Both the position numbers and the translations under genes were made by a program. Shown in pieces: positions 1 to 8,599 of a stretch of 27,013 bases of DNA. The notes under the pieces were generated by a model that had not been told where the DNA came from, ran no database searches, and saw only the letters and a program-made list of their open reading frames with translations. Source of the DNA: Cercozoa sp. M6MM (taxonomy: Eukaryota; Endomyxa: Ascetosporea); assembly GCA_040357565.1 (NCBI GenBank), contig JBDODJ010000143.1; one strand, 5' to 3'. The first letter of the stretch is position 1, and every line of letters begins with the position of its first letter.

Positions 1-3
1 AAA

Positions 4-3000
4 CTACAGCGACGGCGTGCCAGTGCTGCTCTGTAACAGCGTGGTCGACTGCTTGAGATGCAGCTCCGCGTGGTCCAACACGAAGTTCACCGTGGCATTG
101 GCGTCGCCTTTCGTGCTACCGGGGGGTAGAGAGGGGGTAAAGGTATGGTGGGGGGAAGGGTAAGAGTGTAACCGGATCAAGGAGTCGCGCAGGTCCTGCT
201 CGGCCACATGGATGCCCCAGGAGGCCAGCGTGCCATGTGCTGTAGCCAGTGCCTCGTCGTACACAAAGTCGCCGGCGTGGGCCAGAGGGGTCGGACCGTC
301 CAGAAGACCGGACATGTCGATGCCCATGCGGGCGTACCGAGCGAGGTCCTGCTGCAGCAGCGTCTGCTCCACGTGCTGCCGCCGCGACGCTAGCAGCTTA
401 TCGTACTCCGAGTCCTGGGGGAAGAGGGTAGGGGTAAAGGGTAGGGGTAAAGGGAGTGGGGTGGAGGGGGTGGTAAAACCTCAGTGGTCTTGACGCGGTC
501 GACAACGACTTCTTTCGTTCGCTGGTGCTGCTCCTGCTTCTTCTCGATTTCGGCGGCCTTCTGCTGCAGCGCCTGGTCCTGTCGGGGGGGNNNNNNNNNN
601 NNNNNNNNNNNNNNNNNNNNNNNNNNNNNNNNNNNNNNNNNNNNNNNNNNNNNNNNNNNNNNNNNNNNNNNNNNNNNNNNNNNNNNNNNNATCTATATAC
701 CTCTATGCGTCTGTCTGTGGCCGCGCAGTCCCCCCCCCCCCCCCCGGGGGGGGGGCGGCGGGTAAAGGGGTATTAAGGGGGGAGTCGGGGGCACACCTTA
801 AGCAAGTTCTGCTGCACGCGCTGCTGCAGGCGCTTGGCCTTTTTCTTCTCCGCCTGTCGCTTGTGCTGCTCGGCGCGGCGTTGCTTGGCTTCCTTCTCCT
901 GACGCTGGTACTGCGCTTCCACATACATACTCATAGAGGTATATAGATCATATACAGATATATATAGATACATACATACATACATACATACATGCATACC
1001 TACATACATACATGCATACACATACATACATACAGACATACATACACACATACATACATACATACATATATAGATATATAGATATATAGATACATACATA
1101 CGTACATACATACATACATACTACATACATACATACATACTACATACATACATGCATACATACATACATACATACATTACATCTAAATACGTGGGTACCT
1201 GGTTGGTAACCAGACGCATAAGCTCGCGCGCCTTGGCATTGTCGAGGTCCGGGTGTTTCTGTGAGCCTGCCGTCGTGCCCTCGCCTGCGCCAATTGAGTC
1301 TCTAACCCACTCTTACCCCTGGTCACCCCTTATACCCCCCTGTTGACCCCCCCCCCCCCCCGTGTGTAAGCACCAATGGCGGAGTAGGCGCCGAGACCGA
1401 GCGGATTTCGGAAGCGCGCGCGGAATTGGTACGTCATGCCGCGCTGCAGTTCTGCGACACAGCAGAGTTATACCCCCCACTTCCTACATTACCCCCTCCC
1501 CGTACCATGCAGTTCGATAGTGTCGAAGTTGTCGCCTTGGTACACGTTCCTCCAGTTCATTGCCGGCTACATGGCGAGGGAGTAGGAGGTAGGGATAGAA
1601 GGTAAGGGTAGCAGGTGAGGTAGGGTAGGGGGGGGGGTAAAGAGTACGCCATCGGGAGTGAGCGGCGCGAAGCGGCACTGCAGTTCAAGTTGCTCCAACA
1701 GAGTGCCCTCGTCCTTCTTGTGCATCTGCACCGCCACACGCAACTTGTGCCGGTCCTTTCGGTTCTTCTTCTTCTCCTGCGGGGGAGGAGTAAAGGAGAT
1801 ACGGATAGAGGGTAGGGTGGGGTAAGGGTAGAGGGCTTATAAGGGTAGGGGATAAGGTAGGGGCAAGACACACCTGGTCCAGAGTGAAGACGTTCTCGAC
1901 AACAGGCGCAGCAGGTGCATACGGAACTAACTGACTGCGTTGCTCATGGTCGTCCTTCGTGGTCACAGTCTTGACCTACAGGAGAAATGGAGGTGGATGG
2001 GTGGTGGTAAACAGGGAAGGGTTAAGGGGATAGCGGGTAAATAGACACACCTTGCGCATGTCGCGCACCTGTCGCTGCGCCTTTCTGCGCGGTCGTCGCT
2101 GTTACAACAAGTAGGATAAAAGGTAATGGGGGGGGGGGGTAACGTGGGAGTTCTACACGCAAATTCTGTCCGTGCCTCATGTGTTCCGGAGACGCGAAGT
2201 TCGGCGGCATTTGTCCACCCGGCATACCGGGCATATCAGGCATACCGGGCATACCAGGCATACCGGGCATACCAGGCATACCGGGCATACCGGGCATACC
2301 AGGCATGCCGTGCATACCGGCCATGTCCTCCAGGTTCGGCATGTCGTCCTTTGACATGCCTTCAAACGGATTCAAGGCATCGCTGCCGTCATTCTACGCA
2401 TACGGGGGAGGTAAAGGGGAGGGTGAGAGAGCAAAGGGGGAGGGTAAGGGAGCAAAGGGCAGGGTAAAGGAGCAAGGGGGTAGGGGGTAAAAGGCACCAT
2501 GTGTGACGTGTCAAATTCGGCATCCACCGCCGGTGATTGCGGCTGCATTTGACATCAACGACAGGGTAAAGGGGCAGGGGTGGAGGGAGGTAAGCAGGGA
2601 CACCTCCATCAGCATGGCATCTTCGGTAGCGTCGCCACCGTCGAATTCGTCATACTTTAGGTCATCATTGAGGAAGTCTGGGGGAGGGGTAACAGGAGTA
2701 TATGGGGTAAGAGGGGGGGGGGGGGTAAAGCAGCCGACAATTACCGTCGTCGTTGTTGTTGAGATTGATGAAGTCGCCAAAGTCCTCGTTGAAGACCGAG
2801 TCCATGTCGTCGACAGGCGCATGCTTGTCCTTCTTCTTCTTTTTCTTCTTTTTCTTCTTGTCCTTCTTGTCCTTCTTGTCCTTTTTCTTCTTCTTCTTCT
2901 TCTTCTTGCCGCTGTCTTCTGCGTCAACGCACACGTGCAAGTACAGTCAGACCGACAACAGACCAAGACAGACACACACCTTCTGCTTCGACGTCGTCGT

Positions 3001-3456
3001 TCTCGTCGAGTGCGTCGAGTGCGTCGAATGCGTCGAGTTCGGCACCGAAAAAATCCTCTTCCACCAGGTCGGGTTCCTCGCTCTCCTCCGTCTTCTTCTT
3101 CTTCTTCTTCTTGTCCTTCTTGTCCTTCTTTTTCTTTTTCTTCTTCTGCCCAACCAAACAGAGGCATGTAGACAACACAGGTCAAAGCAACGTCAGCGCG
3201 CACCTCGGTCATGTCCTCGTCGAGACCATAGTCATCCAGCAGGTCGTCGAACTCGTCCAGGTCCGCGTCCTTCTTCTTCTTCTTCTTCTTGTCCTTCTCT
3301 GCACACACACACACCAACTTAGTTCAAAAAGACACAACTCCCACAGAAACTGAAGCCACCTTTCTTTTCCTTCTTCTTCTTCTTCTTTCTGTCGTCGACC
3401 GATGCGTCAAACGAGATCTCGTCTAGGTCGAGGCCAAGGTCGTCACCAAGCTCCAT
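4..3456 (-). CDS. Lysine-block/acidic repeat protein with FN3 domain and coiled coil
   Basis: I do not recognise this gene as a named family. Spliced by hand it has about 17 exons and about 670 residues. The start (MELGDDLGLD) is at 3456 and the stop at 4-6. The first four exons each pair a run of 6-9 lysines with an acidic, Asp/Phe-rich stretch such as DEFDDLLDDYGLDEDM. Next come a Met-Pro-Gly repeat (about 2219-2318), a basic segment (RRPRRKAQRQVRDMRK) and a fibronectin type III fold. The FN3 is read from NWRNVYQGDNFDTIELH, ELQRGMTYQFRARFRNPLG and AYSAIGEGTTAG at about 1210-1560. The rest is charged coiled coil (EAQYQRQEKEAKQRRAEQ) and a C-terminal helical region. There is no signal peptide or membrane segment, so the FN3 is probably intracellular. 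Sequence is missing at 591-690, inside or beside coiled-coil coding sequence. Exon joins through 2200-3456 stay in frame, which supports one gene, but two adjacent genes cannot be excluded. The function is unknown; a scaffold role is inference. Confidence 0.62.
591..690. other. Assembly gap (100 N)
   Basis: A run of exactly 100 N lies in the 3' half of the FN3/coiled-coil gene, directly after coding sequence RQDQALQQKAAEIEKK (minus strand) and a G run. The round length suggests an unknown-size scaffold gap. Confidence 0.98.
691..948. repeat. 17-base inverted repeat flanking a coiled-coil exon, one arm at the gap edge
   Basis: The 17 bases at 691-707 (atctatatacctctatg) are the exact reverse complement of 932-948. 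The arms enclose one exon (about 796-921). The left arm starts at the first base after the assembly gap, so it may be an assembly effect rather than a biological hairpin. Confidence 0.75.
730..757. repeat. Poly-C run abutting poly-G run
   Basis: About 15 C are followed directly by about 10 G within an intron of the FN3/coiled-coil gene. The tract is self-complementary. Homopolymer lengths here are unreliable. Confidence 0.8.
956..1182. repeat. CATA/TACA tetranucleotide microsatellite in an intron
   Basis: An interrupted catacata/tatatagata array fills the intron between the FN3 exon (MRLVTNQ end) and the coiled-coil exon. In the sense (minus) strand it reads as a GTAT-rich intron. It contains spurious Met-Tyr-Val repeat frames with no coding value. 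Confidence 0.9.
2219..2318 (-). repeat. Coding 9-base tandem repeat (Met-Pro-Gly)n
   Basis: About ten near-identical 9-base units encode GMPGMPGMP on the minus strand inside one exon of the FN3/coiled-coil gene. The flanking sequence is EDMAGMHGMPGMP upstream and MPDMPGMPGGQMPPN downstream. Low-complexity linkers of this kind are probably disordered. Confidence 0.85.
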
Positions 3457-3759
3457 TTTTAATGTGTTTTGATCTGGCAGCCAGCGGGCACGCTACGGCA
3501 ATTCAGAACCAAACAAGGCTCGTTTGCAGCACAAATAAGTGTCTGGACCTCGCTACCGAGATTGATTTAGCTCGCCTGGAGTTTTTTATTTTGTGGCCCG
3601 CTCGGAATCAAGCGACGGACGGGCCGCCGAAAGCAGCTTGCATCTGCGTCGCATCCGCACCTCTGGACTGCTGACCGGTTGGAGCACTCGGCGCTCTGGA
3701 CAGATAAGCGATCGGAATGTGTGTGTTTAATTCACTTCGCATACTCGGGCTGACTGTCG
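3457..3759 (-). promoter_or_regulatory. Intergenic region, presumed promoter of the FN3/coiled-coil gene
   Basis: This lies between the start of the lysine-block/FN3 gene (3456) and the stop of the CHAT-NB-ARC gene (3760), both on the minus strand. I see no TATA box and no convincing open frame. The 90-codon plus-strand frame at 3402-3674 overlaps exon 1 antisense and has no domain signal. Confidence 0.4.
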
Positions 3760-6700
3760 TCAGACCGAGCTTGGACTCAGTTCAGCTGCCTCCGAACAGA
3801 AACACTGACAGTAAACAAAGCGGCGACTAGTCGCTGACGCAGAGATCAAGCGATCAACAGTAGCGACGCAGCACACGCACCATGTCGACGACGATAACAT
3901 TGCCTGTCCATCCATGTTCCAGTCACCGCAACATAGGACTGCAGAGGGACAGGGACACAGGCTACCGGACGAGGAGGCAGTGACGATATGCGTCAGGTGT
4001 GGCAGCGCACGCAGAAGCGCAACGAGCGACTCGGCTTTCACCAGCCGCTCGACGCCTGGGGGTAAGGGTAGGGTAAAGGGAAGGGGGTAAGGAATAAAAG
4101 GGGAGGGCATAAGGGCAGGGAGGGGAGGGGGTAAGATTGCTACCCCTCTCCCGGACACGCACGGCGAACATGGCCGACGAAGTCGGTGACGAGCGGAAGT
4201 TTGGGTCAACCAGAGTGCTGCCTCGTGCCACCGAGATCACCAGTGAGCCGGGCTCGGTGCCACTCACGCGCACCACGAAGGGACAGCCTGCAGTTATACC
4301 CCCTCTGTACTCCCCCTCTTCACCCCCTCCCAGTGGACCGGTACCGTAGTGCAGCCGCGTCTGCGTGAGCCAGTGCGCGGCGCGGTGTCTGGTGACGCAG
4401 CCGGCGATAAGAGCGGCGCCGGCGCCATCGCTCGTGGTGCCACTCAGCAAGGCGCCGCACCGGTGCAGGGCCTGGGAGTAAGATGGGGTATGGGGAAAGA
4501 GGGGCAAGAGGGGTGAAGAGGAGGGTAAGAATGCTCACCTGCAGAGTGGGCCCAATGAAGGCGTCGTAGGCCTGCCGCAATGTGTCCGCACTTATGTCTT
4601 TCAAGTGCTATGGGGGGGGGGTAGAAACCAAAGGGCCGGGGGGGGGGGAGGGTAAAAGGGGATAAGAGGCGTATACCGGCTGCCAGAACTCGCGGTGGCA
4701 GGCAGTGACACTGCGTCCGACGCGTCGCATGAGGTCGTCAATAGCGCCTTGCACCGACTCCGGTGTCACTTCGCCTGGACATCGGGGTAAAGGGGTCAGG
4801 AGATAACGGGGGGGGGGGGGGTAAACCCACCAGCAATGAGGCGCGCGAAATCATCAAAGTGCCGCGGCCACCTGGGTCCCTGTGTCACCATACAATGTAC
4901 ACATATGTATGTATACATAATATATTATATGTGTATATATACAGAGGCACCTCCTCGCTGTTGCTGTTGGCAGAAGCATTTGACTCTGACGGCAGGCGAG
5001 TCTTCTGACAAGGGGAAGGGCATAATGCAGACATACGCATATACACGTACACACACATCTATATCTACATAAATACACTATATACATGTGTAGACATATA
5101 TATATATATATATATACATCGGTATATAACTATGTGTAGGAAGAGGGTACAGGAAGCAAGTCGCCCAGCACGGTGCGCAACAACGGGTCGCCACTTTGCT
5201 CGATCGCATCGAACTTGTGCTGGCCTACACAGACAGGGGGGAGGGGGGGTAAAGAAGCGAAAGGGGGAGGGGTAAAGGTGGGTGAAGGGGTAGAGTACGA
5301 AGCAGACGAGCAGCGCGCAGCAGCAGCGCCGGACGACCGCCGAGCTTTTGCAAAGTTCTCTGCGGGGGAGGGGTAAAGAGGGAGGGTAAAGAGGGGGCAA
5401 GGAATGCACCGAGAAAGCAATGGTCGTGAGAACGTCGCCATCGCCGCCACTAGGCGCGTGCGGCAGCTCGTCGAGCGACAGCGTGCGCGGCGCCTGTGGA
5501 ACCAAGCATACATACATATCAACCAACCATACAAACCAGTGAATCCAGACACATGCTTGTCCAGTAGTGGAAAAGGCAGGAGGAAAAGGCAGGCCTCAAA
5601 ACAAAAAGACGCCAAAAAGAGTGTGCCTCGGCGTCGGACACCGTCGCACGTTACCACCGAGTGGTCATGGCAACGACAGCTTCCTTAATACCGGGGGAGT
5701 GCGTTTGACGGCACATGCCTCTCGCTTTTAGAGGGGCCTTGGCGATGCACACAGTCATCAAGAGAAACAGGTGATCGTGACAAGCCCAAGCTTATCGACA
5801 AGAATCACACTGGTTTTGAGGATCAAAATCAACTCCAAGGTCTCGGCAACAAAAAATCACGTCATGGGCCAGCACAAATTGAGCAGCTTATTTCAAGCGT
5901 AAAGAGCACTTATGCGCACCCCAGTGCATCCTCAACACTAAAGGTCTGGGGGAGGAAGCAAAGACAAGATTACGCATTTGATGAAGAGTCGTGCCGCCTC
6001 CCTGGGTGGCAAGCGCGGCACTGTGACGGCAAACACGGCCTCCTCGCCTGTTTGAATCCAGCATATACACACGGGTATAGTATGCGTATTCGAAAAGAAG
6101 GGCACCAGTCGAGGCTACACATTGCTCGGTGAGCGGCGCAGTCAGCAGCACGCGCCAGTACGGCACGCGGCGCAGCAGTTCCGACACAAAGCTCCAGACG
6201 TCCTCGCTCCTGTTCAAGAACAGAGCTGCCTCGACAGGGAGGAAGGGAGCAAGGGAGCAAGGAAGGAAGGGAGGAAGGGAGGAAGGAAGGAAGGGAGGCC
6301 TGACAGAGTGAGTACAAGTCGTGGGCGTGAGGCAGGTCCAGCACCAGCCAGACGCGCTGCGCTCTGACGTCGTCGAAGAAGTCGCTGCTCGTTCTCGGTG
6401 CAGCTACGATACCCCAAGAATTGAGGGTCAGTCAGGATGGAGGGTCAGGAGGGAGGGTCAGGAGGGAAGGTGCGTACCGTGACCGCGCGTGGCAGCGGCG
6501 CGGTGCATCTCGGCCTGCACGAGGCGCGTCAGCGAGCTGAGCCGCTGCTTGAGCTGCTGCGCGTGCGCGGCCACGTTGACCACGTAGAGGCCTGTATATG
6601 CACATGTATATAGATCTACATAGGCATATATATAAATATAAATGTATATACGTATAAATCAGCATGTCTAGACACAGAATGTATCTATATAATAAAATTA

Positions 6701-8421
6701 TATAGATATATAGCTATAGAGAGCATGTCTAGACACAGAATGTATCTATATAATAAAAATTATAGATATATAGCTATAGAGACCTAGACATTTATTTATT
6801 AATAAATGTATATCCGGTACCATCCAGACGCTCCCGTTGCAGAGCATAGTGCGCCACAGCAGTCGCGAGCGCCGATTTTCCGACGCCGCGCACGCCCATC
6901 AAGGCCACACAGCTGCACACCACCGTGTTCTCGTTTCCTCCTCTCCCCTATACAGGAGAACGATACCGGTGTTGCCGCATGGCTACAAATACTCTCTGCG
7001 TGTCGACCTGCCTGCCTCTGCAGGGGTACAGTGAGCGTAGGTTAGGGTAGGTTAGGGTAGGTTAGGGTAGGGTAGGGTAGGGTAGGGCAGGGTAGGGTAG
7101 GGCAGGGTAGNNNNNNNNNNAGGGTAGGGTAGGGTAGGGTAGGGCAGGGTAGGGTAGGGCAGGGTAGAGTAGGGTAGGCATGGGGTACACAAAGTGTTCC
7201 GGCAGCGGCGGCAGCTGCGAGAGCGGCGGCGGCGGCGACAGGTCCTGCCACCGCGAGTCCACCGGCAAGTCGGCGAACACGGCATTGTCATGCGCTGCGT
7301 GCTTGGGCAGCAACAGGAATTTGTTCTTCTCGCGCGCCACGGCATCGCGATCGCTCGCAGCTATTAAGGAAGGGGATCAAGGGAAGGTAGAGAGTAGGGG
7401 GGGTACCCACAGCAGCGACGGCAATGTCAAAGGAGGCACGTACAGAGTGACCAACCAACAAGGCCAGGTAGAACTGCGTAGCAAACCTCTGCACAAGGGG
7501 GTGTAGTGTATAAAAAGAGAGAAAATGCACACATGGACCAAAGACTACCCTAGCAGCGACATCACTAACTCGCTGATCGCGTCTCACTGCGACGACATGT
7601 GGCACGCCTGCCGACACCAGTGCCTGCGCAGCAGCCTCCGAGTGGCACGACGACACAAAGGCGAACTGCAGGCCACCGCCGCCTTGTGCCGCTCCTGCAC
7701 GGAGGGGTAAGATGGGGAGGAGGTAAGATGTAAGAGGGGACAACAGTACCTGCAGCAAGAAGTTGAGCCAACGTGCGCGTATGCAGCGCGTGCAACCTGC
7801 CGTCGTCGTCCTCGAGAGCCAAGGCACCGCTTCCCTGGACATGGGTGTATGCATATGGATACCAAGGGCAGCGAGGAATTCAACTCACCTGCAGACCGTG
7901 TCCACTGTAGTGGAGTGCACGACAACCCAGTGTCATCAGCGTGCGCAACTGCCGACTCGTGCCAACAGCGGCATGCATCGTCTGTGTATGCGTATACCCA
8001 CATGAGACCAGCACGAGACCAACAGAGGTGCGGGTAGATAGAAGGACCCACCACAGCGCGGTTGGAAGCAGCCAGAATCTCGTGCAGCTGTGCGAGTTCG
8101 GCGGCGACATCTATGCGCGGCACTGGCTCTACCTTGCCGCTGGCCTTCATGTGCACCTGCAAAGAGCACACTAGTCCTCGCACCTCAATGTGCCTCCATC
8201 AGACAGCACAAGCACGGCTCTACCAGCGGTGCTGCCACCACATAGGCCAGATGGAACGCGTGCGTCACTGTAGATTGTGTCGACAACTGGGCTCGCAGCT
8301 CCGGTACACTGCGTGCCAATAGAGGAAATACAGACCACCCAACCCCACATTCTAAGAAGGATCACCCATGGTCGGCATAAATCTCGTCTTCCCCGGGATT
8401 CAATGGTGGCAGGTCATCCAT
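3760..8421 (-). CDS. CHAT protease - NB-ARC STAND NTPase - SH2-like protein
   Basis: About 24 exons and 815 residues, starting MDDLPPLNPGEDE at 8421. The CHAT (caspase-like) domain runs from HLAYVVAAPL; its catalytic dyad is visible as HYSGHG (His codon 7898-7900) and FVSSCHSEA (Cys codon 7645-7647), followed by GVPHVVAVRR and the FYLALLVGHSV helix. A linker LPPLPEHFVGRQ then leads into NB-ARC: P-loop GVRGVGKS (about 6873-6896), Walker B WLVLDLPHAHDL (about 6328-6356), sensor-like RVLLTAP, LPPREAARLF, and a GxP motif LQKLGGRPALLLRAARLL (about 5300-5350). The C-terminus has GCVTRHRAAHWL, PFVVRVSGTEPGSLVISV (Arg codon 4268-4270) and VKAESLVALLRAL, the order of an SH2 fold. CHAT proteases cleave partner proteins and NB-ARC modules are nucleotide switches; the ligand and substrate are unknown. 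The joint at the 480-base intron 5494-5973 is inferred from the split NB-ARC domain. The last exon after IVTAS is uncertain. Confidence 0.72.
4000..4460 (-). other. SH2-like domain region of the CHAT-NB-ARC gene
   Basis: Three exons (ALHRCGALL..., GCPFVVRVSG..., GVERLVKAES...) join in frame. The SH2-like marks are a helix-A segment (TRHRAAHWL), strand B with the phosphate-binding Arg in FVVR, a conserved Ser two residues later, LVISV, and a helix-B segment ESLVALLRAL. The last of these matches the usual 'sl..Lv..y' end. Metazoan and Dictyostelium STATs have a similar linker-SH2 tail, but no STAT DNA-binding domain is visible. The call rests on motif order alone. Confidence 0.5.
4905..5118. 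repeat. TA/TACA-rich introns
   Basis: Two introns either side of the small exon at about 4955-5008 (KTRLPSESNASANSNSEE) consist largely of ta, tata and taca runs, including an uninterrupted (ta)n at about 5096-5116. Confidence 0.8.
5494..5973 (-). other. Long intron with possible alternative terminal exon
   Basis: This joins ...REAARLFIKC to APRTLSLDELPHAP in phase 0 (donor GTAATC, acceptor TTCCACAG). At 480 bases it is the longest intron in the gene. A closer acceptor at about 5947 (CCTCCCCCAG) would give a short last exon TFSVEDALGCA and a stop at 5910-5912. That would make a truncated CHAT-NB-ARC form of about 490 residues. If so, the downstream part would need its own start; MCLDSL at 5554 is the only in-phase ATG I found. 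Confidence 0.5.
6661..6782. repeat. 61-base tandem duplication in an intron
   Basis: Two copies begin at 6661 and 6722, differing by a few bases in the AT-rich centre. Each holds the perfect palindrome tgtctagaca. An adjacent hairpin (catttatt ... aataaatg) follows at about 6788-6807. All of it lies in the intron between NB-ARC exons RERLDG and LYVVNVAAH. Confidence 0.85.
7038..7178. repeat. Telomere-like (TAGGG/TTAGGG) array inside an intron
   Basis: Three ggttagggta units lead into gggta and gggca repeats on the plus strand, broken by a 10-N gap at 7111-7120. The array fills the 171-base intron 7018-7188 of the CHAT-NB-ARC gene, which splits the Phe-Val-Gly-Arg linker at the start of NB-ARC. 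True array length is unknown because of the gap. Confidence 0.85.
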
Positions 8422-8599
8422 TACAGTAGTAGCACACACGTGCACAGCACTACATTTTCAAATCGCCTGCCATCACGATTTTTCCGAATCTCGTCCATTT
8501 GGACCGGTGGAGTGCTGACAGAATTCCTGGGGAAAAAAAGCGAACGGTGCGGAAGCCGCCAACCAGCAAACTGAGCATCACAGCTCGAAGAAAATCTTT
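8422..8599. promoter_or_regulatory. Shared divergent promoter region
   Basis: These 178 bases separate the start codons of the CHAT-NB-ARC gene (minus) and the DEAD-box helicase (plus). The region is less GC-rich than the exons. I see no TATA box or repeated motif that I could defend as a factor site. Confidence 0.5.

Noticed and set aside
773-1130. Met-Tyr-Val/Cys-rich frames resembling membrane peptides
   Set aside because: They are translations of the CATA microsatellite inside an intron.
956-1182. Possible CRISPR-like or minisatellite array
   Set aside because: There is no repeat-spacer pattern; it is a plain interrupted tetranucleotide.
2503-3171. 222-codon plus-strand frame rich in Val and Leu
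   Set aside because: It is antisense to lysine-block exons; polyleucine and polyphenylalanine arise from reversed AAG runs.
3760-5554. Treating the SH2-like region as a separate STAT-like gene
   Set aside because: Its first exons carry the missing GxP part of NB-ARC and join in phase with the upstream gene, and no convincing start codon exists. A separate gene remains possible but is less likely.
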